NCBI GenBank assembly: GCA_022794265.1
Contig: JAAWEK010000011.1
Coordinates: forward strand, 152,695 to 216,694
DNA from: Lachnospiraceae bacterium
GTDB lineage: Bacteria > Bacillota > Clostridia > Lachnospirales > Lachnospiraceae
DNA: 64,000 nt
Direction of reading: 5' to 3'
The notes below the pieces were generated by a model, which worked only from the letters and a program-made list of their open reading frames with translations, was not told where the DNA came from and did not search any database. Shown piece by piece: positions 55,136 to 64,000 of this stretch. Both the position numbers and the translations under genes were made by a program. Position 1 is the stretch's first letter; each line of letters opens with the position of its first letter.

Positions 55136-56680
55136 AAATGAGCGGAGGCAGTTTTATCTGTGGGGGGAACCTGAACATAAACGGAGACAACGCCAGTCTG
55201 TATATGAGTAATGAGGATGATTATGCAACGGTATACGGAGATTTTTCATATGGCAGCAGGTACAGTAACAGCGGCCGTATGACGGCGGGGACACTGGAAC
55301 TGAAAGGGGATTTCCGTCACACAGTGACTTACCGGACAAATAATTTTATTGCTGCCGGAACCCATAAAGTCGTTTTCAGCGGAGGCAAGAAGCAGACCAT
55401 TTCTTTTGCAGCGCCGGAATCCTATTTTAACATTGCGGAGTTTAGGAATTACAGTGAGGAAGGAATATACTGTGAAAACGGACTAAATGCTGCAGAAATT
55501 ATCGTCAACGACTGTAATATCACATATAACGGCAGTCAGATGATCGGATGGACACTGAACAGTGATATGGTGATAGGGGAAGATTTGGTTTTGATTGGCG
55601 GGACCCTGGATTTAAACGGTCATACGCTGACGGTCAACGGGGATTTCATTCAGAACAGCGGAACTGTATATATAAACGGAGGAACACTGCTGATAGAGGG
55701 CAGTTATTATATGCAGTCCGTCAGATATCAGAGTGACGGAACCGTAAAATATGATTCCGGCCGGGGCATACTAAAGATGACTTCCCCAAAAGATTATGTA
55801 AAAGTCAACGGGGATTTTGCCACATCCTCCATTTACAGCCATACAGATTTTCTGACGGCAGGTACTTTGGAGATTTCCGGAAACTTTACACAGAACAATG
55901 CCGGTAAAAGAGACAATTTTCATACCACCGGGGATTTTATATTGAAATTTACCGGAAACCGGCAGCAGGTGATTTCTTTTGGATCATCTGCAGATTCTGC
56001 TCTGTCCAATGTTATTTTTGACAATTCTTCATCTCAGGGAATCCGAATCAGCAATTCCATCTATGTTACCCGGAGCGTGGAAGATGACAGCCGCAATATT
56101 GCAGGAACCATATCTGCAGGTTCCGGGACGGAATTTAAAGAGAATTATTTCAGCGGAAATCTAACGGTGAATTCTCAAACGATATTGGCATCGGATATTA
56201 CTGCAGGAGGAACATTTACTGCGGGTGCTTCCGTGGATTTAAACGGTTTTACCCTGACGGCCGGTTCTGTTGTGGTTTCATATGGTACATTGGATGTGGG
56301 CGGAGGCTCGATTTACTGTAAAAAGAACTTTACTGTTCAGAGCAACGGCATGCTGGTGATGGACAGCGGGACGGATTATATTACGGTAGGCGGTGATTTT
56401 TCCACTGCTTCCAGTCGTTCTCACCTGGGAAAGTTAACCGGCGGTATTTTGGAAATCAAAGGAGATTTCACACAGAACGGAACGGCCCAGGCCTTTGCCT
56501 GTACGGAAAATCATTCCGTTTTGCTAAGCGGTAAATCGGGAACTTCCGGAAGGGTGTATAAGCAGACCATCCGCTTTTCGTCCGTGGGTAGTTCTTCGTT
56601 CCACAGACTGATTATTTCAAGACCGTTGGAATACTATAGCTTTTCCACGAATATAAACAATATCTGTCATGAACTAATCG
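51530..56680 (+). repeat. Tandem coding repeats of about 1165 bp
   Basis: The conserved ATGAC of the MTNP motif occurs at 52283, 53450, 54614 and a degenerate copy at 55776, giving periods of 1167, 1164 and 1162 bp. Each unit holds two related halves. DNA divergence between units is clear to the eye, so this is an older expansion, with the last unit most diverged. Confidence 0.75.
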
Positions 56681-59600
56681 AAGATATCCGGGATTTGGCC
56701 CCCCCGTCCAAAGTAGAGGGAGTGAGAGTTGCAGAGGTTGCGACTACTACTGTATCTTTGGCATGGAATCCTTCAGAAGATAATATAAAGGTATTGGGGT
56801 ATGAAATTTACCGTAATAATGAAAAGATTGCCACGGTAACCGGAACGGAATATAAGGATTATAAACTGGAACCGGAGAAAAATTATATATACAAGGTCTG
56901 TGCTTTTGATGAAATGCGGAATGTATCGGAATTTTCTGCACCGGTATCTGTGACTACGGCCCCGGATACCCTTGCCCCGGAAATCCCCCGTTCACTGCTG
57001 GTAAAATCCCGCACCGGCTCATCTGTTACACTGGGCTGGCTGCCGTCTTCCGACAACGTGGGATGTACGGGATATAAGATTTTCCGCAATAATGAAGAAA
57101 TCGCAACAGTTCAGAATGAAACTACATACAAAGACACCGGATTATCTGTGGGCGTTGAATATATTTATCAGATAAAAGCTTTTGACGGTGCGGGAAATGA
57201 ATCGGATTTCAGCAACGGGGTTTCCGGCTATGCGGTAAATCCGTCCATTACAAGTATTTCACCAGAAGATAATGCGGTCATCGGAAGCGGTTCCGTTACC
57301 GTAACGGTGCGGTTTCCAAATACAGGAAACAGTACCGGCAACCGGGTTAAATTCACATACTCTTCGGATGGTGAAACATGGAATGATATTTCCAGAACTT
57401 TAATCGGCCAGCAGAATTCTTCAGGAATGGAATTATATGCATCCTGCAGCTGGGATATCTCAAAACTGCGCAGCGGGGAGTATACCGTTAAGTGTATTTT
57501 GTATGATGCTGATGACAACTTTACGGAAAAAGAAGTGACTTATATCATAGATAATGACCCGCCGCAACCGGTTACCGGCGTGAATGCAGATACCGATAAT
57601 GGAGCGGTTATCGTATGGTGGGATGTGGCATCCGATGCAGACTGTGTATCCTATAATCTGTATAAATCGGATGATGCATCATCCGGTTTCAGGAAAATAA
57701 AAAGTTTTTCAAATGTAAATACAGTATCCTATACCGACAAGGATATCACGGAAGGACAGACTTATTTTTATTATGTAACCGGACTGGACCGGTTCGGACA
57801 TGAAAGCGAAAGAAGCAGTATAATTTCCATTGTTGCAGCGGCAGACCGGGAGGCGCCTTATATTGTAAGTATCGCGGATAACGCAAAAATCAACGGGGAA
57901 GCGGAGATTAAGGTTACGGCATATGATAATCTGTCGGTATCCCGTATATTACTGCAATATTATGATTCAGAAACAGAAGAGTGGCGGGATATCGGCACGG
58001 AGCCGGCAGTCAACGGCGTTTCCGTAATTCGGTGGAATACCGCAGGATTAGGGGACGGCGTGTATGCTGTCCGGGCGTTTGCATGGGATGGAAGCGGAAA
58101 TAAAAGTACCGGGGAATTTACCACATCCCTGGAAATCGACAATTCCGGTCCGGCTAAGATTGTCATATCTGAGGTAAAAGCCTTTTCTTCCGGTGTCAGC
58201 CTGAAGTGGCAGGATGCAGAGGAGGATGACTTTGCTTATTTCCAGGTGGAGCAGTGGAAAGACGGGGAATTTGTTACCATCGGAACCGAAAGCAAAACCC
58301 TGGGGATGAACATTACCGGACTGATTCCGGATACCACATATAAATTCCGGGTGGCTGGATATGATACACTGGGTAACCGGGGGGAGGCTTCCGATGAAAT
58401 CGAAGTTACCACCACCGCGGATGACGTAAAACCGTATATTACCGGTTTTTCACCTGCCCAGTCCGCCTTCCGGGATACTATAGATTTTAAAATTACGGCA
58501 AAAGATAACCATGCCGTATCGTCGCTGAAGCTGTACGGCTCTTCCGACCAGGAGAACTGGATGCTGCTTGCAGAAGCAGGGAATGAAACCTTATCCGGGG
58601 AATATACCTTTGAGTATACCTGTGGTCTGGAAGAATTTCCGGAAGGAGTTGTGTATTTTAAGGCGGTGGTTCTGGATGGGGCCGGAAATGAAAGCCAGCC
58701 GGTGATTACTTCCCATAAAGTGGACCGGACGGCGCCTCAGGCCATTGAAAATCTGAAAGCCGAGGACCAAAATGGTTCTGTTTCCCTGAACTGGACAGCA
58801 GCCGATGAAGATATCCGGTTCTTTACGATATACCGTGCCGATGAGGAAACCGGTATATATACGGAACTGGTGCGTGAATGTACCACAAAAAATTATTTTG
58901 ATATCCATGCGGAAGCAGGAAAAATATATTCATACAAGATTAAAGCAGTGGACCTGGCAGGAAATATCAGTGAAGAATCCAACGAAACCATTGTGCAGGT
59001 TTCCGAGGATATGGAAGCTCCGGTAATTTATGGCATGACTCCGGGAGAAGGAACCACTGTGGGGAAAAATCCGAAACTCAGCGTAGTTGTTTATGATGCA
59101 AAATTGAAGTCCCTGTATGTGGAATACAAAAAGGCGGATTCCGACGAGTTATGGACGGAACTGGGCAGAAACGATGCCATAAACGGAACTTATGAAAAAA
59201 TTACCTTTGACTGGGATACCGAAGGACTGGAGGAAGGGGTCTATCTTCTCCGGGCGGTAGCGGTGGATTTCAACAATAATATAAGCCAGCCTTTTGAGAC
59301 TTCCTGTGTTCTGGATATCACTGCGCCGAAACAGCCGGTGCTGAGCCTGTTACAGGAGAATTTCCGGCTGAAGCTGGAATGGAATCCAGTGGAAAGTGAA
59401 GACTTTGACTGTTATAAAATATACAGGAAATCGGTTCTGGAAAGTAAATATACCCTGCTTCACAGCACCGGAGATTGCAGTTATACGGATAATAACGTTA
59501 CGCCGGGACTGGTCTATTCCTATAAGGTGGAGGCATATGATAAATATGGCAATTATTCGGTGAGCAATATCATGTCCGGTTTTGCTTATGAGGAAGACAC

Positions 59601-62600
59601 CATTCCGCCAACGGCAGTGGTACCGGAAGAAATGATAGTGATTCAGGGGCGGCAGTTTACACTGGACGGAACGAAATCCGCTGATAATGTAAGAATCAAA
59701 AGCTATTCCTGGTATATGGGAAACGGAGAAACCGTTTACGGTTCCAGAACGGTCTATACGTATGATAAGGCGGGTACTTATACCGCTGTGCTGACCGTAA
59801 CCGATGCAGCAGGGAATTTAGATACGGCAAAATTTAACATTACGGTGCTGGATAAGAATACATCGGCCTGTAAAGAACTCCGTGTGGTTAATGAAAAACA
59901 GGAGCCACTTTCCTATGCCTATGTCTATCTCTATTCGGAAACGGAAGGAAACCGGACCCTGCGGACGGATTCCGAAGGCAGGGTTATTGTTTCGGGAAAA
60001 TTTGGTGAGCAGAAAATAGCTGTCTATAAGCAGGGATATCTGCCGAAGGAACATATCATACAGATAGATTCGGTGGACGGCGGAGAACCGGAGATTCTGC
60101 AACTGCAGTCAGGGGAAGTGGTGGTTGGAAACTTTTCGGTACACCGGATGGAATTGCAGGAAATGGTAGAAGCGGGAATCGATTTTACCAATCCTGAGAA
60201 TTATGAAAGTTTTACCTTTACGGTGGAACTGACGTTTCAGCAGACACCGGTTCCAACAGTGATAAAGTATGTTTATACCGGTAACGGCGGCTATGTAACC
60301 GGCAACGGTTCTGGTGGTTCGGGAGGTTCCGGCGGTTCGGGAGGTTCCGGAGGAGGCGGGGGAAACTCTACTTATCATCATGAAGGCGGAAGTATCCAGA
60401 TTGAAAAAGTTGAATCGGAGGAGGAACTGCCGATTTTTGCGTATATAAATAAAACCGACAGCATCTCCTGGTTAAAGGAAATGTTTTGTGCCGAACTTGG
60501 AATCATCAATTGTGCGGAACCTGGATTTTCTCTGGCAGACTGCCGGGCTTCCATTGAGATTCCGGAGGGATTATCACTGGCAAACACCCATGAGGGACAG
60601 TCAGAAGTTCAGAATATGGGCACTATTGCCGGACAGAGCAGTAAATCGGTATCCTGGTATATTAAAGGTGACAAGGCAGGAGAATATAATTTAACCGCCG
60701 GTTTTCTGGGTACGCTTATGCCTTTCGGCGCTCCTTTGAATGTTACATTTGAAACGAAAGAACCTTTTAAGGTAGAATCCGGTGATGGAATCCATGTTTA
60801 TATCCGGCCGGAATCTGCAGCATATATCGGTAGGGATTATTATATCCAGTATGAGGTACGAAATCAGTCCCAGCGGATATTCTATAATTTTGAAACTACC
60901 TTTGGTCCCTATACTTCTCCGGGATATGAAGAAGAGATTACTATTACGGATACCAAAGGAAATGTGGAAACACAGGTATACAAAGGGGAGACCTATGTCA
61001 TACCGGAAGCAGGAAGCTGTTCCCGGATGCCGGTTATTTCCGGTGGCGATACTATATCAGTAGGAGTATTTGCACCGGGAGATGTGATATACGGAACTTA
61101 CCGGATACCATTTGCAGCAGCAGGGGATCCGGATGAACATTATTACCGTCTGATTGAGTCTGTGGCAAGGGAAATCGGCGAGAGTAATACCGGTGTGGAA
61201 CTTCACATCAGTCCAATGCCGAGTCATGTGACAAAATATAATGTAAAATGCGTGGAAGTAAAAAATGTCTGGGGAGACCCGGTAGATATGACCACCGGCG
61301 CCTTTACCGATAATATTCATGCCATGATGTTGAACTGCAATCCGGCATTATCTTTTGACCTGAATTATGATTCCCTGCATACGGCTTCCGGAGAATGCGG
61401 AACCGGCTGGTCCCACAATTTTGAAACCCGTCTGACAGAGGAAAAAGGTGTGGTGAATCTGTATTTAACTCCTGAGAATTACATAACCTTTGTAGCAGAG
61501 GATAAAGTTGTCCGGGATATAAAAGGGGAACTGGTGGCAAAGCAGATTCTGATTAATACAGCAGATGATGATAAAGGGGCAAAGAACTTTTTATGTATCA
61601 GTACAGGCATGGGGGATTACGATCTTTCCCGCGATAAGAATGGCAGTTATACATTAAATCTTCCGGACAGCCAGATTTGGGAATTTAACTCTCAGGGAAA
61701 ACTGACAAAACTGGTGGACAGCAGTGGCAGAGCTATAAATCTGACTTATGGACTGAACAGCATGAGCATTACGGAACCGGTAAGCGGAATGAGTCTTACC
61801 GCCCGTTATAATGATCAGGGTCTGCTGACCAGTGTAGAGGATTATACCGGACGGAAAACTTTGTTTGCCTATGAGGACGGCTGTCTGATAAAGGTTACCA
61901 ATCCTCTGGGGGAAAGCATTTATTATTACTATGATGAGAACCGCCGCCTGGTACAGGAAAAGAATCACGGGGGAACTGTCTTTGTTATCAATACCTATGA
62001 TGAACAGGGAAGGGTTATCCGGCAGGACGATGCAGATCCGGAAACACCGCTGACGTATTATGCATACACTGTGGATGAAAATGGAAGTACCGATACTACC
62101 GCCACCGACCGAAACGGAAATACCGTTGTATATCATTCGGATGTCTTTGGTCATATTTCAAAAATTACTGACCAGAATGGTAATTCGGTCTCTTATGCCT
62201 ACGATAAGGACGGTAACAGGATTTCCGAAACCAACGGCACAGGTGGAACTACTCTGTATTTTTATGATACAAAGGGAGATATAGTGGAAATCCGGGATTT
62301 TAACGGAAGTTCTACTAAAATGACATATGACAAAGCCGGAAATTTGGTGAACCTTACCGGTCCGGATGGTGAGACCAATACTTATACCTATGATATGTAC
62401 AACCGGCTTCAGACTTCCGCTGAACATTCCGGAGTTAATAAATCTTATACTTATGATAAAAACGGCAATGTCCTGACGGAAGTAACCGGGGGCCTTGGTG
62501 TTATTACTTATACCTATACCAACGGGTTGCAGACTGGAATTACGGACCATAACGGGAATACCACGGTCATGCTCTATGATGCCTGTGGCAATGTAAAACA

Positions 62601-64000
62601 GGTAACAGGGCCGGATGGAAGCATCACTGCCTATACCTATGACCTTCTGGGCAGAAAAACCAGTATTACCGACGGAACCGGCGGAATTATCCGTTATACC
62701 TATGACTGCAGCGGAAACGTGACTTCCATTACCGACGAAAACGGAGGTATAGCCATTTTTGAATACAATTCGAATAACTGGCTGGTAAAATCGGTAAACA
62801 AACGGGGAGGTATCACAGTTTATGAGTATGATGGCGAAGGAAGGAATATCAGAACCACAAATCCGGACGGCACAGTAACCACCACGGAGTACGACGGCGC
62901 AGGCTGTGTATTGTCCACTACAGATGCGGAAGGAAATGTATATTCTTATAAATATGATGCCGCCAACCGTCCGGTAAAAGAAATTCTGCCGGATGGGACA
63001 GCAGTGAGCCATACATATTATCCAAACGGCAGGGAAAAACAGACAACATATGCAGACGGAAGTTCTGTATCCTATACCTATGACAAATCCTGGCGTCTGG
63101 TAAAGAAAGAGGATCATCTGGGTCATGTATATCAATATAAATATGATAAAGGAGGAAATTTAATTCAGACCATTGATCCGGTTGGAAATGTGACCAAAAA
63201 TGTCTATGACAAATACGGACGTATGCTTTCATCTACGGATGCCAATGGCAATACCACGGCATTTGAATATGATGCCAATGGAAACTGTATTAAGAAAACG
63301 GATGCCCTGGGTCTGGTTCTGGAAATGACATATGACAGCAGGAACCAGATGACTGCCATGACTGCCAGAACAGAGTATGGGGATTATACGGTCCGGTACC
63401 GGTATGATGCCCTTGGAAGGGTGACGGAATACACAGATGAGGAAGGCCATGGGTTTAAAACCGAGTATGACCATCTGGGAAATATTACGGCTGTGATTGA
63501 TGCAGACGGCAAGGTGACGGAACGGAGGGAGTATGACCCGGCAGGCAATGTGACGAAAGTGACGGATGCTCTGGGTGTCAGCAGTGTTTATGCCTACGAT
63601 GCCATGGGAAATGTCACAACAGCCACAGCATGGACCGGAACGGAGCAGGAAGCCGTGACCACATATGCCTATGATGCCATTGGAAGAATACTCCGGGCAG
63701 TGGATGCAGAAAACGGGGAAAGCAGCAGTACCTATGATAAAGTGGGAAATATCACTTCGGTAACGGACCCGAATGGAGGAACCACAACCTACCGGTATGA
63801 TACCATGGGACACCTGACGGAATCCGTGAATGGGGTGGGAAGCAAACATACTTACACCTATAATGCGGCAGGACTGCTGGCAAAAGCCCAAAATGCAAGG
63901 AACCAGACCACTACATATCAGTATGATGCCCTGGGCAGAATCATCAGTGCGGCCGACGGGCTGGGTACCATTTCCTATACTTATGATGGGAATGGAAATG
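55138..64000 (+). CDS. Giant secreted repeat/RHS protein, remainder (partial, runs off window)
   Basis: Homology to earlier repeats resumes in this frame at 55105, and the frame stays open to the window end. After the last beta repeat (to about 56700) come fibronectin III-like domains (SVSLAWNPSEDN..., SSVTLGWLPSSDNV... and several more to about 59580), a PKD-like domain near 59620-59840 (SYSWYMGNG, YDKAGTYTAVLTVTD), a carboxypeptidase-regulatory-like stretch, a Gly-Ser linker at 60301-60366, a further beta domain, an RHS-entry motif (VWGDPVDMTTGAF) near 61280 and YD repeats from about 61700 onward. This is the layout of polymorphic RHS proteins; a variable toxin tip would lie beyond 64000. 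ATG at 55138 has no ribosome binding site, so it is not an independent gene. Confidence 0.78.
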   Translation, partial: MSGGSFICGGNLNINGDNASLYMSNEDDYATVYGDFSYGSRYSNSGRMTAGTLELKGDFRHTVTYRTNNFIAAGTHKVVFSGGKKQTISFAAPESYFNIAEFRNYSEEGIYCENGLNAAEIIVNDCNITYNGSQMIGWTLNSDMVIGEDLVLIGGTLDLNGHTLTVNGDFIQNSGTVYINGGTLLIEGSYYMQSVRYQSDGTVKYDSGRGILKMTSPKDYVKVNGDFATSSIYSHTDFLTAGTLEISGNFTQNNAGKRDNFHTTGDFILKFTGNRQQVISFGSSADSALSNVIFDNSSSQGIRISNSIYVTRSVEDDSRNIAGTISAGSGTEFKENYFSGNLTVNSQTILASDITAGGTFTAGASVDLNGFTLTAGSVVVSYGTLDVGGGSIYCKKNFTVQSNGMLVMDSGTDYITVGGDFSTASSRSHLGKLTGGILEIKGDFTQNGTAQAFACTENHSVLLSGKSGTSGRVYKQTIRFSSVGSSSFHRLIISRPLEYYSFSTNINNICHELIEDIRDLAPPSKVEGVRVAEVATTTVSLAWNPSEDNIKVLGYEIYRNNEKIATVTGTEYKDYKLEPEKNYIYKVCAFDEMRNVSEFSAPVSVTTAPDTLAPEIPRSLLVKSRTGSSVTLGWLPSSDNVGCTGYKIFRNNEEIATVQNETTYKDTGLSVGVEYIYQIKAFDGAGNESDFSNGVSGYAVNPSITSISPEDNAVIGSGSVTVTVRFPNTGNSTGNRVKFTYSSDGETWNDISRTLIGQQNSSGMELYASCSWDISKLRSGEYTVKCILYDADDNFTEKEVTYIIDNDPPQPVTGVNADTDNGAVIVWWDVASDADCVSYNLYKSDDASSGFRKIKSFSNVNTVSYTDKDITEGQTYFYYVTGLDRFGHESERSSIISIVAAADREAPYIVSIADNAKINGEAEIKVTAYDNLSVSRILLQYYDSETEEWRDIGTEPAVNGVSVIRWNTAGLGDGVYAVRAFAWDGSGNKSTGEFTTSLEIDNSGPAKIVISEVKAFSSGVSLKWQDAEEDDFAYFQVEQWKDGEFVTIGTESKTLGMNITGLIPDTTYKFRVAGYDTLGNRGEASDEIEVTTTADDVKPYITGFSPAQSAFRDTIDFKITAKDNHAVSSLKLYGSSDQENWMLLAEAGNETLSGEYTFEYTCGLEEFPEGVVYFKAVVLDGAGNESQPVITSHKVDRTAPQAIENLKAEDQNGSVSLNWTAADEDIRFFTIYRADEETGIYTELVRECTTKNYFDIHAEAGKIYSYKIKAVDLAGNISEESNETIVQVSEDMEAPVIYGMTPGEGTTVGKNPKLSVVVYDAKLKSLYVEYKKADSDELWTELGRNDAINGTYEKITFDWDTEGLEEGVYLLRAVAVDFNNNISQPFETSCVLDITAPKQPVLSLLQENFRLKLEWNPVESEDFDCYKIYRKSVLESKYTLLHSTGDCSYTDNNVTPGLVYSYKVEAYDKYGNYSVSNIMSGFAYEEDTIPPTAVVPEEMIVIQGRQFTLDGTKSADNVRIKSYSWYMGNGETVYGSRTVYTYDKAGTYTAVLTVTDAAGNLDTAKFNITVLDKNTSACKELRVVNEKQEPLSYAYVYLYSETEGNRTLRTDSEGRVIVSGKFGEQKIAVYKQGYLPKEHIIQIDSVDGGEPEILQLQSGEVVVGNFSVHRMELQEMVEAGIDFTNPENYESFTFTVELTFQQTPVPTVIKYVYTGNGGYVTGNGSGGSGGSGGSGGSGGGGGNSTYHHEGGSIQIEKVESEEELPIFAYINKTDSISWLKEMFCAELGIINCAEPGFSLADCRASIEIPEGLSLANTHEGQSEVQNMGTIAGQSSKSVSWYIKGDKAGEYNLTAGFLGTLMPFGAPLNVTFETKEPFKVESGDGIHVYIRPESAAYIGRDYYIQYEVRNQSQRIFYNFETTFGPYTSPGYEEEITITDTKGNVETQVYKGETYVIPEAGSCSRMPVISGGDTISVGVFAPGDVIYGTYRIPFAAAGDPDEHYYRLIESVAREIGESNTGVELHISPMPSHVTKYNVKCVEVKNVWGDPVDMTTGAFTDNIHAMMLNCNPALSFDLNYDSLHTASGECGTGWSHNFETRLTEEKGVVNLYLTPENYITFVAEDKVVRDIKGELVAKQILINTADDDKGAKNFLCISTGMGDYDLSRDKNGSYTLNLPDSQIWEFNSQGKLTKLVDSSGRAINLTYGLNSMSITEPVSGMSLTARYNDQGLLTSVEDYTGRKTLFAYEDGCLIKVTNPLGESIYYYYDENRRLVQEKNHGGTVFVINTYDEQGRVIRQDDADPETPLTYYAYTVDENGSTDTTATDRNGNTVVYHSDVFGHISKITDQNGNSVSYAYDKDGNRISETNGTGGTTLYFYDTKGDIVEIRDFNGSSTKMTYDKAGNLVNLTGPDGETNTYTYDMYNRLQTSAEHSGVNKSYTYDKNGNVLTEVTGGLGVITYTYTNGLQTGITDHNGNTTVMLYDACGNVKQVTGPDGSITAYTYDLLGRKTSITDGTGGIIRYTYDCSGNVTSITDENGGIAIFEYNSNNWLVKSVNKRGGITVYEYDGEGRNIRTTNPDGTVTTTEYDGAGCVLSTTDAEGNVYSYKYDAANRPVKEILPDGTAVSHTYYPNGREKQTTYADGSSVSYTYDKSWRLVKKEDHLGHVYQYKYDKGGNLIQTIDPVGNVTKNVYDKYGRMLSSTDANGNTTAFEYDANGNCIKKTDALGLVLEMTYDSRNQMTAMTARTEYGDYTVRYRYDALGRVTEYTDEEGHGFKTEYDHLGNITAVIDADGKVTERREYDPAGNVTKVTDALGVSSVYAYDAMGNVTTATAWTGTEQEAVTTYAYDAIGRILRAVDAENGESSSTYDKVGNITSVTDPNGGTTTYRYDTMGHLTESVNGVGSKHTYTYNAAGLLAKAQNARNQTTTYQYDALGRIISAADGLGTISYTYDGNGN
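61700..64000 (+). repeat. YD (RHS) repeat region
   Basis: Repeated codon blocks for YxYDxxGN(V/I) and GRxxxxTD occur about every 20-22 residues (for example YAYDKDGNRISETNG, YTYDLLGRKTSITDG, YEYDGEGRNIRTT), the carbohydrate-cage-forming RHS/YD repeats. They continue past the end of the window. Confidence 0.85.

Noticed and set aside
55100-55140. Programmed ribosomal frameshift
   Set aside because: There is no slippery heptamer at the shift point and the repeat alignment shows a missing base, so a mutation or sequencing error is simpler.
60301-60366. CRISPR-like or other non-coding tandem repeat
   Set aside because: The repeat is in frame and encodes Gly-Ser; no spacer structure exists here or elsewhere in the window.
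62158-63135. Long minus-strand frame (325 codons) in the YD-repeat region
   Set aside because: It is a shadow of repetitive RHS codons on the plus strand, has no ribosome binding site and no recognisable protein features.

Overview
The window reads as chromosomal DNA of a spore-forming, anaerobic, butyrate-producing Firmicute, most likely a Lachnospiraceae. Support comes from the sporulation genes (spmA end, spmB, spoVG), the butyrate genes ptb-buk, glycogen genes glgC-glgD, a reverse rubrerythrin with a PerR-type regulator, a DnaD/DnaI replication-initiation pair, Firmicute-type promoters and a dockerin protein with starch-binding modules. Placement below family level is not possible from the sequence alone.

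Region 1 (1-7953): spmA and spmB, normally neighbours, are separated by about 7 kb. Between them lie a dGTPase-like HD protein, a Pol-beta-type nucleotidyltransferase, an AT-rich three-gene module (XRE regulator, superfamily 1 helicase-like NTPase, unknown protein), a Pr6Pr-type membrane protein and a short-chain dehydrogenase. This is the best candidate in the window for an undescribed accessory (possibly defence) system.

Region 2 (7967-24000): a zinc-ribbon membrane protein, tRNA-Pro(CGG), an M29 aminopeptidase, asnS with a class A penicillin-binding protein, a type I toxin-antitoxin locus unlabelled by ordinary ORF calling, an unusual prs, dnaI and dnaD preceded by a striking DnaA-box cluster, murC, an orphan HNH-like toxin-type protein, murI, a DUF1934 protein and a chemoreceptor.

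Region 3 (24046-35110): a Dxs-like enzyme with a palindromic operator and leader hairpin, a flavin reductase-rubredoxin fusion, reverse rubrerythrin and perR with matching PerR boxes, glgCD, spoVG, pth, mfd and a 27-residue membrane peptide.

Region 4 (35113-49698): an envelope cluster (HKD-motif phospholipase D-type protein, LCP protein, a membrane-anchored unknown, histidine kinase, response regulator, amidase), then ptb-buk, a HAD phosphatase, ilvE, a DUF308 protein, bioY under a BirA-like operator that is also a terminator-like hairpin, and a membrane metallophosphoesterase.

Region 5 (49953-64000): a secreted protein with three CBM26-like modules, a dockerin and a YD tail, followed by a giant secreted protein (more than 4,200 residues, running off the window) made of about 388-residue repeats, fibronectin III-like and PKD-like domains, a Gly-Ser linker and RHS/YD repeats. 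A one-base deletion near 55105 interrupts its frame.
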